A stretch of DNA of 54,236 bases. Source: Armatimonadota bacterium. Its GTDB lineage: Bacteria; Armatimonadota; SYMT01; JACQGL01. Shown here piece after piece: positions 43,901 through 51,191 of the stretch. The stretch is taken from positions 1-54,236 of the forward strand of contig JACQGL010000247.1 of assembly GCA_016199525.1 (NCBI GenBank), in the 5' to 3' direction. The translations under genes and the position numbers were made by a program. The notes beneath the pieces were generated by a model. The model was not told the origin of the DNA. It did no database searches and saw only the letters and a list, made by a program, of their open reading frames with translations. Positions within the stretch are counted from its first letter, which is position 1. Each line of letters begins with the position of its first letter.

Positions 43901-45918
43901 GGCTCGGTGCGGAGGGATGCCGCACGCACGCCGGCGTCCAGAAGCGCCCCGGCGAGGGGCACATCGTGCACGCGCGCGTCCACACGCACATGCCACTCCC
44001 CGTCCTCCCCTCGCTGGAACGAAGCAGACCCCGCGCGCAGGCGGGTAGGCGGGCGGCGGATCTCCAGGTCCCGCAGAGACAACTGGTCCGGCTCCCAGGA
44101 GATAGCGGCCCGAGCATACTCCGCGTTCCACCGGTTCCAGTGAAGCCCGTAGACCTCCGCCCGGCCTTCGAAGGCCGGGCGCGCCAGCGTGCCCGCCACC
44201 CGCCCAGAGGCATACGCCAGCCCCGCCGCATTCGCCACGCCGAACTCGTGCAGCAGCGGGGCCAGCCCCAGGCCGGCGGTGCGCACGTGCAGGTCCAGCT
44301 CGCCCGAACGGGCCACGGTGCCCGTCAGGGTGGCCGAGCCCTGCCCGTGCGCCAGGGTGGCAGAAAGCACCTCCAGTTGCCCCTGCCGGTAACGCACCTG
44401 CTGCGTCAGCTCGTCGAAGTGCTCACCATTCACGATGAGCGGGGAGATGCGGCCGGAGAGGCTCGCCTCGGGATCCTGAACGGTGCCGGTAACGACGAAA
44501 TCGCCTGCGCCTTCGCCTGCCAGTTCGACAGCCCGTTCACCGGGCAGCTGGGCGATCTGGATGCCGGTGGCGCGGCCCACAAGGTAGAGAGGCTGCCGTT
44601 CCGGATCGCGCAGGTCGATCCATCCCTGGCCGGATGTCTCCCCGCCCAGCGCGCGGGCCTGAGCGTGCTCCACATCCAGCAGCCCGCCCTGCCAGTGCCA
44701 CCGGACCCGCGCCTCGGCAAGCTGCATCTGCCCCACCTGCACATAGGCACTGGCTACCTCGCCGCGCGCGGTGAGGGCATCGGGCGCGCCCTCCAGCGCC
44801 AGATCCAACTGCACGGGGGCCGCATCTTTGAGTTCCTTCGGCAACCTGATCTGGGGGAACGCACGGCGCAGGCCGTCCAGAGTCACCGCCGGGGAGCGTA
44901 CGCGGAAGCGGAGCCAGCTACCCTGATCCGCAGGCAGGATCACCGTCGAACCGTCCAGGGACAGCGGGATGCCGGCGGCCTCGCCTTCACCCTGTGCCTG
45001 AATGACCTCCGGCGAGTAGACGAGCGAGGCCGTCCGCGCCACCGCGGGCACGCCGAGCTGCGGCAGGCGCAAACGCACATCCTGGCCTTGCGCCGTGAAC
45101 TGCACCCGCGTCCGCTGCCCCGCCGCTGCCGGCGAGCTCAATGTAGCGTAAATGCGGCCCCGGCCCGCTTCGATGCGCCAGTCCCGCTCACCCAGGAAAT
45201 AGCGCGTCCAGTAGGCGAGGTCGCCCGTCTCCGCCGCTAACTGAACCTGCCACGACGGCAACCGGCCTTCGAGGCTCCGGAACCCGGAAGCCTGGCCCCG
45301 GCCCCGGCCGGGTTCGCTAGCGGATCCGCTGGCGCGGAAGGCGATGCGCTTCGGATCGGCGAATGCGAGCCGTGCCTCCACGCCCTCCGCGCGATTCACG
45401 GCGGGTAGCCGGGGCAGCTGGGCGGCGTAATCACTAATCTGCGCGGCGCCCCCGTGCACCACCACCACGCCGCGGAACAGCGAGGGGCGCTTTCGGGGCG
45501 GGCGGCGCAAGCGGCTGATGTTCCAAACCCCGTTCCTGTCCCGAATCAGGTGGACCCAGGGCCGGTAAAGGTCAATCTGCTGAACGGCAGCGGCGGGGTC
45601 CTGCGCGCCAGAGAGGAGTTCTTTCCAGCGGTATCGGATCACCAGACGCGGAACACGGGCGAGCTCCCCCTCCGCCAGCCGCTTCTCGGCGGCGATGCGG
45701 ACGTCCTCCACCACCAGCGTTCCCAAAGGCCAGTAGCGGACCCGGCCGATCGCCACCTCGCGGTTCAGCTCCTGGCGGAGCGCCTGGACGATCAGATCGC
45801 CCGCCCGGGCCGACAGCGCCAGCAGCGTCCGATATGCCACGCTGCCCAGCACGGCCAGGATCGCCAGCGCGACGAGCGCCATTACCAGGCGGGCACGACG
45901 AATACCTCTTAACGGCAT
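40909..45918 (-). CDS. tamB: TamB-like translocation/assembly protein (AsmA-like/DUF490)
   Basis: The 1669-residue protein has one N-terminal membrane helix (residues 10-30), then a long run of short beta strands typical of the TamB/AsmA bridge. The C-terminal DUF490 domain (about 1330-1669) holds GRVSVRGQLLLPPLRFNVRGDLEVAY, LTGGDLLEPSQPTGV and the closing GYWQEQPLNRSLWFVAGGYSFR, ending in Phe-Arg. TamB spans the periplasm and helps bring lipids or beta-barrel proteins to the outer membrane, in some species with BamA directly. It is longer than E. coli TamB (1259). The ATG at 45918 has no clear ribosome binding site. A short hairpin (45945-45974) lies 27 bases upstream. The family call is firm; the cargo is not known. 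Confidence 0.92.
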   Translation of the reverse strand: MPLRGIRRARLVMALVALAILAVLGSVAYRTLLALSARAGDLIVQALRQELNREVAIGRVRYWPLGTLVVEDVRIAAEKRLAEGELARVPRLVIRYRWKELLSGAQDPAAAVQQIDLYRPWVHLIRDRNGVWNISRLRRPPRKRPSLFRGVVVVHGGAAQISDYAAQLPRLPAVNRAEGVEARLAFADPKRIAFRASGSASEPGRGRGQASGFRSLEGRLPSWQVQLAAETGDLAYWTRYFLGERDWRIEAGRGRIYATLSSPAAAGQRTRVQFTAQGQDVRLRLPQLGVPAVARTASLVYSPEVIQAQGEGEAAGIPLSLDGSTVILPADQGSWLRFRVRSPAVTLDGLRRAFPQIRLPKELKDAAPVQLDLALEGAPDALTARGEVASAYVQVGQMQLAEARVRWHWQGGLLDVEHAQARALGGETSGQGWIDLRDPERQPLYLVGRATGIQIAQLPGERAVELAGEGAGDFVVTGTVQDPEASLSGRISPLIVNGEHFDELTQQVRYRQGQLEVLSATLAHGQGSATLTGTVARSGELDLHVRTAGLGLAPLLHEFGVANAAGLAYASGRVAGTLARPAFEGRAEVYGLHWNRWNAEYARAAISWEPDQLSLRDLEIRRPPTRLRAGSASFQRGEDGEWHVRVDARVHDVPLAGALLDAGVRAASLRTEPVLGRLTEADLRLEGTLRAPVVSFDGRVDGLAVRGLDVGALALRGAYQGAAGKVSFLAETPQGAQPVLRAEGTLAFPSREQSKGAPWLAVRATLENAPLSPLLRRALPDVDAYVVGDGSLRRLDLSLVVPTQSGSPRVEGTLATGPLQANDQPIGPVHVRFAAQGDALTVPEADFGLGEGVVRLRDGVWLGVPPQGTAARAPAWRRYLAAVAGRIELQDVPLDVVHHLLTGSPAAEDPRQGRFQALLAHLPATLQGTASGVVELRLPEPLSLATPPERWAGIRAAWWRDPSAYARLTGRALAWGATVASADGNVPAPSRTLSGQASLDVEYAGDTVVLNDLTLSQPRQELLLHLTGHYVEGRPGSDDDLFSVQYEVHNLDLATLEDLPFGEVREAARRWRPLAGRASLKGEASGRPRAPHLTLSMEILDATLAGLPIAQVSFPDVQIDPARGELRVAPAQIISKHPDHTHVLNIQGSLPFQWNPPRIPETGERRFTIVLPPQNADLLADIAQAAATQAATARDPSSRWPPAAELLGGLAAIGGRVDARLTLAGTGLHPANSGYLSLESDALRLTPLQTTITGFAARADFEGDEVRLTRFEGHTGRRGSFHGEGTISLAAERDGHAPPRLALALSLADVQLEAGAARATLRSVTSPQDLTPAPVRIEGVWPNPMVRGAILIPEARLPTEFPAPLLVARSPIGNPEFDLRLVIGRDVTIQNPPVLRLGLERGEGRPPVLRVRGPLDTVRVDGRVSVRGQLLLPPLRFNVRGDLEVAYRATPQPTGVPMPAPVRVDLAATTVLRAPSPMSGNVETYEVTVYLRGQPTGPMLTGGDLLEPSQPTGVRSLGSGLTVELTSNPPLPSTELASLVRSQLGLGTQALAGGAGADPLAEHFGRALFSAVVPSLALRLEQAVQQALGLEVFTIEVGLNQPVQLRLGRRLVGNLYGSLTQELSSSAQQPLRRTWEISYRVTPRLRIGYWQEQPLNRSLWFVAGGYSFR

Positions 45919-45944
45919 GCAGTTGATGGCGCGACCCAGAAGGC

Positions 45945-45974
45945 CCTGGTCCCGAAAGCATTCGGGACGCCAGG
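45945..45974. repeat. CCCGAAAG palindrome 1
   Basis: TCCCGAAAGCATTCGGGA (45950-45967) is an almost perfect palindrome. It is extended by CCTGG and CCAGG on both sides. In the tamB transcript it would form a hairpin 27-55 bases before the start codon. Confidence 0.65.
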
Positions 45975-46045
45975 CCGAGGCGTCGGGGCGGCGGTGCGTC
46001 CTCCCGGCTGCGTCGGGAGGGAAACCAACCGTTAGACGCCGACAG

Positions 46046-46067
46046 CGGTCTCTCCCTTTTGCCCGCC
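46046..46067 (-). repeat. recurrent GAGACGG motif, copy C
   Basis: The minus strand reads GGCGGGCAAAAGGGAGAGAC then CG, upstream of tamB. It is related to the copies at 35968 and 38097, with an extra G-rich triplet. Confidence 0.45.
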
Positions 46068-46290
46068 GACCGCTCGCGGGCGAGAAACCCCTCCCCCACC
46101 GGATCTACCTGCGGTTGGCGGCGACCCTGGATGAGGGGCGTGAAACGTGGGTCGGCCCATTCCTCTCTCTTTGGATGTTCGTCGTACGACGCTCGCTTCC
46201 TGTTGGTCCCCTTCGATTTTCCTGTTGGGTTTTGACGGGACCGATCGTTAGGCCGGAATCCTCTGGGAAGCGCGGCAGCACGCGGAGGTT

Positions 46291-46320
46291 CGGGCGTCCC
46301 GAAAGCTTTCGGGACGCGCC
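46291..46320. repeat. CCCGAAAG palindrome 2
   Basis: CGTCCCGAAAGC plus its exact mirror form a perfect 22-base palindrome at 46295-46316. On the minus strand it lies about 120 bases after the NapC-like cytochrome gene and could end its transcript, though no U run follows. Confidence 0.65.
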
Positions 46321-46437
46321 CGGCTGGAAACCCGCAGCCAGAGGGGCGCAGACAGGCTGATGACCTCTACCGCACTCACGACGGCGCGCCTGCCGCCGAT
46401 GCGCACCGCCGAGGAGGATCTTGCTCTGCGGGGCTGG

Positions 46438-47790
46438 CTACGACGATCGATGGCAGGTGTCGCAGCCGCTGGGCAGCGGCGCCTTGGACGGCGAGCCTGG
46501 CGCCGGCTCCAGGGAACCGTGGCAGCGGAAGCAGCCTGTATGGCCCTGATAATCAGGATACGTATCCGGCCCGACCTTCATTTTCGGGAAGTAGCTGGCG
46601 CTATAAAGCCGCAGCAAGATGTCCCCAACCGCCTGCCGTTGCCGCTTCGGGTCGGTCGCCGCCAGCTCGCGCAGACGGCTCTGGGCCTGCCGGAACTCCG
46701 GTTCAGTTACCAGAGGAGCCGTACCGTAGGGTCCAACCGCCTCCAGGACGCGCTTCTTGAACCAGGGAACGTCGGCTGGCAGCTCACCGAGTGCCAGGGC
46801 ACGATCAACCCGCGTCTCGAACGATACCACCTCGTGCCCCACCAGGTTATGGCAGTCAATGCATTGCATAGAAACCCACGAACTCGCGGCGGACGCCTCT
46901 GGTGCAATGTAGGTCGCGCGGCTGCCGTCGGGGCGGGTTACGTCCACACGACTCACGGTCTGGCCGCCATCGGGGGTGAGGAAGCGTATGTTGAGCGCTA
47001 TGTGCCGGTGGATGCCGCTCATCGGGGAACCGATGAACATCTTCAACGGCACGTCTGTGCGGGTATTCTTCTTGTCGGCGGCAAAAGTGGTGAAAACGCG
47101 CCCGGGGGTGCCGTAGGCGCGTTCTGGGTCGTGGCAGCGTTCGCAGACGCTCTGGCCGTTGAATACCACTCGCTCTGCCTTCTGGATCGGCTGCGGATAG
47201 GTGCCAGTGAGGGTCTCCCAGGTCTGCCGCACGCCGCTCAGCTTGGCGCGCACGAAGGCCGCACGCCCGGGAGCGATGTGGCACTCGGTGCAGGCCACGC
47301 GGGCGTGCGCCGACATCTCGTGTGTAAATGCCTGCGGCTTCATCACCGTATGGCACACCTGGGTGCAGAACTGGGTGGTATCCATGTAAACAAAGGCGTG
47401 GTGCGTGGCGCCGGCGAGCAGAAATCCCGCGGTGATGACGGCGGCGGATAGCCAGAAGACGGCGGCGCGGTCGTGCGGCTCAGACCAGTCGATTACCCAG
47501 CGCAATCGCGGCCGGGCTTCGCCGCCTGCGAGTCGCCAGGCGATACCGATAAGCACCAGCCCCAGCAGGAAGATAGCGGGCAGCACCACATAGGCCACCA
47601 ACCCCCCGTAGCAGCAGCTGATTCCTGTGAACAGGTCCACCACCAGTACGAACAGCAGGCTCGCCAGGGCGCTCAGACTAACGACTACTCCCAGAAAAGC
47701 AAGCGGCTGTTCGCCGATCCAGTGCCGCAGGTGAGGAGGCCTCTGTCCAGGCTGATCGCCAGCGAGACCCGATTGCTCTTCTGCTGCCAT
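46438..47790 (-). CDS. NapC/NirT-like membrane multihaem cytochrome c (six haems)
   Basis: The 450-residue protein has three membrane helices (about 30-55, 64-88, 110-132), then a periplasmic domain with haem sites at 142-147 (CTQVCH, an unusual CX3CH, with Met150 nearby), 167-171 (CTECH), 216-220 (CERCH), 310-314 (CIDCH), 420-424 (CFRCH) and 443-447 (CDTCH). NapC/NirT proteins take electrons from quinol and pass them to periplasmic reductases. Typical members have one helix and four haems, so this is a larger relative. The ATG follows AGGTGG at seven bases. Its leader and first 40 residues resemble those of the next cytochrome gene upstream. The electron acceptor is not encoded in view. Confidence 0.87.
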   Translation of the reverse strand: MAAEEQSGLAGDQPGQRPPHLRHWIGEQPLAFLGVVVSLSALASLLFVLVVDLFTGISCCYGGLVAYVVLPAIFLLGLVLIGIAWRLAGGEARPRLRWVIDWSEPHDRAAVFWLSAAVITAGFLLAGATHHAFVYMDTTQFCTQVCHTVMKPQAFTHEMSAHARVACTECHIAPGRAAFVRAKLSGVRQTWETLTGTYPQPIQKAERVVFNGQSVCERCHDPERAYGTPGRVFTTFAADKKNTRTDVPLKMFIGSPMSGIHRHIALNIRFLTPDGGQTVSRVDVTRPDGSRATYIAPEASAASSWVSMQCIDCHNLVGHEVVSFETRVDRALALGELPADVPWFKKRVLEAVGPYGTAPLVTEPEFRQAQSRLRELAATDPKRQRQAVGDILLRLYSASYFPKMKVGPDTYPDYQGHTGCFRCHGSLEPAPGSPSKAPLPSGCDTCHRSS

Positions 47791-48018
47791 TACCTTGCCA
47801 CCTGCTCCGGTAAGCGACGCTGATTGGTGCTCTTACACACCGTGGGCTGCCAACTGTTAATACCACCAGAGCTTAGCAGCCTTAAACGCGCAAACCACCC
47901 CGCCGCCCCCTATGCCTGCGGCGGGGCGGCAGTGGGGCTGTGGCATGACAACCCGGGGGATGGGCGCTTGGCTGGCTGGTGCAGGCGCGTGCGAGGCCCG
48001 CTGGCCAGCGATCCGTAG
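47716..48018 (-). repeat. duplicated cytochrome leader-anchor block, copy 1
   Basis: This block holds the first 25 codons and about 230 upstream bases of the NapC-like cytochrome gene. It matches 48433-48732 along its length, with exact islands CCGTGGGCTGCCA (47840-47852) and TGCGAGGCCCGCT (47990-48002), and CCAGCGATCCG close by. Minus-strand GGTATTAAC (47855-47863) could be a -10 box. Confidence 0.8.
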
Positions 48019-48099
48019 CACCGCTTGGAGGTCGAGCGCCGTGCCAGGGAAGCGAGAGAGCGGGACGGGAGTGAGCCCCGCTCCGCGCGCCAGCCAGAC
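47791..48099. other. intergenic region between two cytochrome genes
   Basis: This 309-base gap lies after the monohaem cytochrome gene and before the NapC-like gene, both on the minus strand. Most of it is the upstream half of duplicated block copy 1. I see no further gene. Confidence 0.6.
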
Positions 48100-48507
48100 T
48101 CAGCGCAGGCTCATCACGTAGGCCGCGATTGACCGAATCTCTTCGGGCGTGCCGCGCGCGGGTGGCATTGCTGACTTGGGGTTCACACTGGATGGGGACC
48201 GCAAGAAGGCAACCATCTTGTCCAGCGTCCACTTCTTCCCCACACCGTCCAGGGCCGGCCCCGCACGCCCGCCTTGGCCCGCGATTGAGTGGCAGACGGA
48301 GCATTTCTTCTCTGTATACAGTTGTTTGCCACGCGCGACCTCCGCCGCATCGGCCTGCATGAACGCGAAGAACAGGCCGGCCAGGAGGACCAGACCAAGA
48401 ACCGCTCCCACCCAAACAAACGGATGCTCTCTGAACCAGTGCCCCAGAGGACGGGAGGCTGCCTGCGGGAGGGGATGCTCAAGGGGACGAGCCCGCTCTG
48501 CTGCCAT
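48100..48507 (-). CDS. membrane-anchored monohaem cytochrome c
   Basis: The ATG at 48507 follows AAGGAG at nine bases. The 135-residue protein has one membrane helix (about residues 31-52), then a small class I cytochrome domain with a single CSVCH haem site (KKCSVCHSIAGQGG) and a Met ligand region SAMPPARG. The C-terminal helix EEIRSIAAYVMSL closes the fold. It is a likely electron shuttle tethered to the membrane. Its N-terminus (MAAERARPLEHPLP...RPLGHWFREHPF) parallels that of the NapC-like cytochrome downstream (MAAEEQSG...LRHWIGEQPL). The two genes share their leader, which suggests joint expression and possibly direct electron transfer. Confidence 0.9.
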   Translation of the reverse strand: MAAERARPLEHPLPQAASRPLGHWFREHPFVWVGAVLGLVLLAGLFFAFMQADAAEVARGKQLYTEKKCSVCHSIAGQGGRAGPALDGVGKKWTLDKMVAFLRSPSSVNPKSAMPPARGTPEEIRSIAAYVMSLR

Positions 48508-48732
48508 CGGGTCGTTGCTCCTTCCTGTAAGCAATAACAATCGGCGCCGTTATGCGCCGTGGGCTGCCAGCCGTCAATATACCAGACTTCAGCCGCCCTA
48601 AACGCGCGAGCCGCTTCACCGCAGGCACGAGGGGCAGCGGGGCGGCAACAGCGGTGCCACCGGCAACCCGGGGATGGATGCTCAATCGGTCTGCGCAGAG
48701 CCTTGCGAGGCCCGCTTCCCAGCGATCCGCAG
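48433..48732 (-). repeat. duplicated cytochrome leader-anchor block, copy 2
   Basis: This is the second copy, covering about 25 codons and 225 upstream bases of the monohaem cytochrome gene. Exact islands shared with copy 1 are CCGTGGGCTGCCA (48557-48569), TGCGAGGCCCGCT (48704-48716) and TAAACGCGC. Minus-strand GGTATATTG would be the matching -10 box. Confidence 0.8.
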
Positions 48733-48955
48733 TGCGCGCAAGAACCGGCGCACTGCGAGCGGCATCCTGGGTAGATCGCTGGGAGCCAATCGGGCGCCCG
48801 GACGGCCATTCTCGCGCCATTCGCAGCTCAGGGCCCGTAAACGAGGGGGGCAGTTCAAGTCAGGGCCACGCAGCGCAGCGGATCAATCGTGGGATTGCAC
48901 GCCTTAGCCTGGAAGGCAGTACTCTTACACAGGCCCATAGGAGAGTATGAGTGCG
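48508..48955. other. intergenic region upstream of the monohaem cytochrome
   Basis: This 448-base gap contains the upstream half of duplicated block copy 2 (to 48732). The remaining 220 bases hold no evident gene. TCTTACACA at about 48911 recurs from copy 1 but is too short to count as a third copy. Confidence 0.55.
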
Positions 48956-49726
48956 TCACTGCACCAGCGCCCGGTGCAGCTCCTCCACGAAGCGCGGCAC
49001 GCCTGTGCGCGGGTCCTCCCGCTCTTCGTACTCCACGGAGAGGTAACCCTGGTAGCCCACAGCGGCCATAATCTGCGCCACGCGCGCGTAATCCACAGGG
49101 CGACGCTCCTGCCCGGACTGCCACGTCACCTTGGCGTGGGTGGTCACCGCCAGATGCGCCACCTGCTCGAACTCCCGGTAGGGGTCCTCGTGGAAGTTGC
49201 CGAAGTCCAGGTTGAGGCCAAACCAGGGGTTGTCCACCGCCGCCGCCAGGCGCAGGACCTGGAAGGCGGTGGTCGTGATCCCGTGGTGATTTTCGAGGGC
49301 TACCATCACCCCACGCGGGGCGGCATATGCCACGCATTCTTGCAGGCAGGCCACACACCGCTCGAACGCCTCTTCTTCACTCGAGCCTGGGGGAACGTGG
49401 CCCGCGAAGACGCGGATGCAGGGCGCTCCCAGCACCGCGCTGTGGTCGATCCAGTCCTTCGTCATCTGGATATGCTGGCGGAGGGCCGCGTCATCCGACT
49501 GCGTGAAGTTGCTTCCCACTGCCGTCCCGAGGATGTGCATCCCCCGTCGAAAGCAGTACCGCTTGAGCGCGTTAAGGGTATCGCGGCTGGTATCAGTGAG
49601 GTAGTAAGCCGTCAGTTCGACCCCATCCAGGCCCATCGCCGCGCAAGTATCGATAAACTGCTCCAACGTCATCTCGCCGGAAAGCAGCAGATCACGGTAG
49701 GAGTAAGCAGCACAGCCAAGCCGCAT
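48956..49726 (-). CDS. sugar phosphate isomerase/epimerase-like TIM-barrel protein
   Basis: I chose the ATG at 49726, six bases after AAAGGGA. The 256-residue protein fits the AP endonuclease 2/xylose isomerase-like barrel (IolE/IolI/hydroxypyruvate isomerase group). Likely metal ligands are the Glu in MVALENHHG, the Asp in GLNLDFGNFH, the His in VTTHAKV and the Glu in YLSVEYEE. The start MRLGCAAYSYRDLL is typical of this superfamily in Planctomycetes and relatives. The actual sugar is unknown; inositol, hydroxypyruvate and ketohexoses are all used by homologues. There is no operon partner, since cytochrome genes flank it. Confidence 0.88.
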   Translation of the reverse strand: MRLGCAAYSYRDLLLSGEMTLEQFIDTCAAMGLDGVELTAYYLTDTSRDTLNALKRYCFRRGMHILGTAVGSNFTQSDDAALRQHIQMTKDWIDHSAVLGAPCIRVFAGHVPPGSSEEEAFERCVACLQECVAYAAPRGVMVALENHHGITTTAFQVLRLAAAVDNPWFGLNLDFGNFHEDPYREFEQVAHLAVTTHAKVTWQSGQERRPVDYARVAQIMAAVGYQGYLSVEYEEREDPRTGVPRFVEELHRALVQ

Positions 49727-49934
49727 AACGTTCCCTTTCCGAGCCAGAGTTATCCCATCTGCCGGTATGTTCAGCACCTTGGGAGCGAACCCCTACCCGG
49801 CCCCCGCGAGACCCTCCTTCGGGCGGATAAGAGACTATGGGATACAATACAGGGGTGCCGTGGGCCTCCTCACACGGCATATTTCGGGTTTCGGCATCAG
49901 CCCTGCTAACTTCGGAGCGGAGGGATAGCGCACC

Positions 49935-50429
49935 GTGGCTCTCTATGAGACATCTGCGCTGATTACAGCGCCAGTGGAATACTGCTTCAACGCCTGGATG
50001 CAGTTCGACGAGTTTCCCGACACCATGCCCTGCGTCCGAGAGGTCCGTCGTACCGGGGAGCAAACAAGCCACTGGCGGGTGGTCGTCGTGGGACGAGAAG
50101 CACAATGGGACGCGAAGATCATCTCCCTGGTGCCGAACCGCTCCATCACCTGGAAAACCCATAATGGGCTGAGCGGCGGGGGAACAGTGGCATTCTACGA
50201 CACGCGGCCCGACTTCAACGGCTGCCGGGTGGCCGTCCTCATCGAGTATAACCCGCCGTACGGGCTCCTGGGGGATCTGGTGGACATCTGTGGCTTCGAA
50301 GCCGCGTTCCGTCGCGCTGTGCTGGAGAGCCTCGCCGCCTTCAAGCAGCGGGTGGAGACATCTTTTGCCGCCACTGCGGAAGGTCGGGAACTGGCCGCCG
50401 CCGGTCCACCCGCCCGCCGACGCCACTGA
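49935..50429 (+). CDS. SRPBCC (START-like) family protein
   Basis: The 164-residue protein starts at a GTG after GGAGGGAT. The sequence ALYETSALITAPVEYCFNAW, then FDEFPDTMPCVREVRRTG, and the closing helix CGFEAAFRRAVLESLAAFKQRVE match the polyketide-cyclase/coenzyme Q-binding branch of the SRPBCC fold. This is a helix-grip that holds hydrophobic ligands. Members include Coq10-like and ribosome-associated RatA proteins, so the ligand here is not known. A TACAAT box lies about 80 bases upstream but lacks a clear -35. It is divergent from the isomerase gene. The last 20 residues are Ala/Pro/Arg-rich. Confidence 0.82.
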   Translation: MALYETSALITAPVEYCFNAWMQFDEFPDTMPCVREVRRTGEQTSHWRVVVVGREAQWDAKIISLVPNRSITWKTHNGLSGGGTVAFYDTRPDFNGCRVAVLIEYNPPYGLLGDLVDICGFEAAFRRAVLESLAAFKQRVETSFAATAEGRELAAAGPPARRRH

Positions 50430-50604
50430 GCGCCCCTGGCACGCACGCGCTGCGCTTTCTCAAGCCACCGCCGATCCACGGTTGTGTGTTGCGTAGCGTA
50501 CTGACCCAGGGCCGGAGTGGCCCTCTCGCGGCGGGAAGCGACCGATCCGGCCAGCTCGCACCCGCTTGTTCACTCGCTGGCCGGCGGAAAGAGGGTATTA
50601 TCCT

Positions 50605-50955
50605 GTGAGCAGCCCTATTCAGCGCATCGTCATCGGCGGCATCTGGGCCCTGGCGCTGGCCGTGTCTCTGGCGACGGCGGTGGCTGCAGCGGCTCCCTAT
50701 GTAAACCCGATCCGCGGCCGGCAGCTCTTCAAGACAAAGGGTTGCGTCTCCTGCCACAAGGTGTACGGCGTTCCGGGCAGGGGGACGGCGGGGCCAAACC
50801 TGAGCCATGTGGGCAAGGAGCTCACTGCCGCCGAGATCGCCAGACAGATCAAGAATCCCAAGGCTAAGAACCCGCATACCAGGATGCCCGCGGCTACCGA
50901 TCTCAAGCCGTCGGAACTGCGGGCCCTCTCCGTTTGGCTCGCCTCTCTGAAGTAG
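50605..50955 (+). CDS. small secreted cytochrome c, first of a tandem pair
   Basis: The GTG start at 50605 follows AAAGAGGG. The 116-residue product has a signal or anchor helix (about 7-31), one haem site CVSCHK and a Met ligand (TRMPAAT), then the C-terminal helix LRALSVWLASLK. It is a class I cytochrome c of under 90 mature residues, a soluble or helix-anchored electron carrier in the periplasm. The next gene encodes a clear paralogue, with conserved runs such as AAEIAR and WLASLK and similar sequence after both stop codons. They arose by tandem duplication. Confidence 0.88.
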   Translation: MSSPIQRIVIGGIWALALAVSLATAVAAAAPYVNPIRGRQLFKTKGCVSCHKVYGVPGRGTAGPNLSHVGKELTAAEIARQIKNPKAKNPHTRMPAATDLKPSELRALSVWLASLK

Positions 50956-51191
50956 AGCCGACAGACATCGAGCTCGCTCAACCGCCGCACGCGGGCCGCC
51001 GGGCAAACAGGCCCTACCTCTTACCGGCAGGTGCTACACGATTTCCCAAGGGAGGCGCTGCGTCACAGCCGAAGCCCGCAGCGGCCAGAGCGGTTGAAGA
51101 TCGGTTAGGATTCGGACGGCGGGCGACGACCGGGTATCGATTGCGCCTGGTCGGTTACCCACCCGCAACAATAGAGTGAGGTTCGTAATTC

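Larger units (their letters stand above)
45919..46437. other. intergenic region with palindromes
   Basis: This 519-base gap between the NapC-like cytochrome gene and tamB shows no convincing gene, although a plus-strand frame is open through most of it. It holds two CCCGAAAG palindromes and motif copy C. The region 46150-46250 is locally AT-richer and could hold the tamB promoter, but I cannot fix -35/-10 boxes. Confidence 0.5.

Noticed and set aside
45917-46360. A 147-codon plus-strand frame in the gap before tamB.
   Set aside because: It spans both CCCGAAAG palindromes and motif copy C, has no ribosome binding site and no plausible protein features.
47791-48732. Duplicated cytochrome leader considered as a cobalamin, glycine or c-di-AMP riboswitch.
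   Set aside because: The conserved boxes of these classes are not present in order. The block is real but its class is unknown, so it is reported as a duplicated leader only.
48880-48960. Possible third copy of the cytochrome leader.
   Set aside because: Only nine bases (TCTTACACA) match, which is not more than chance in this length.
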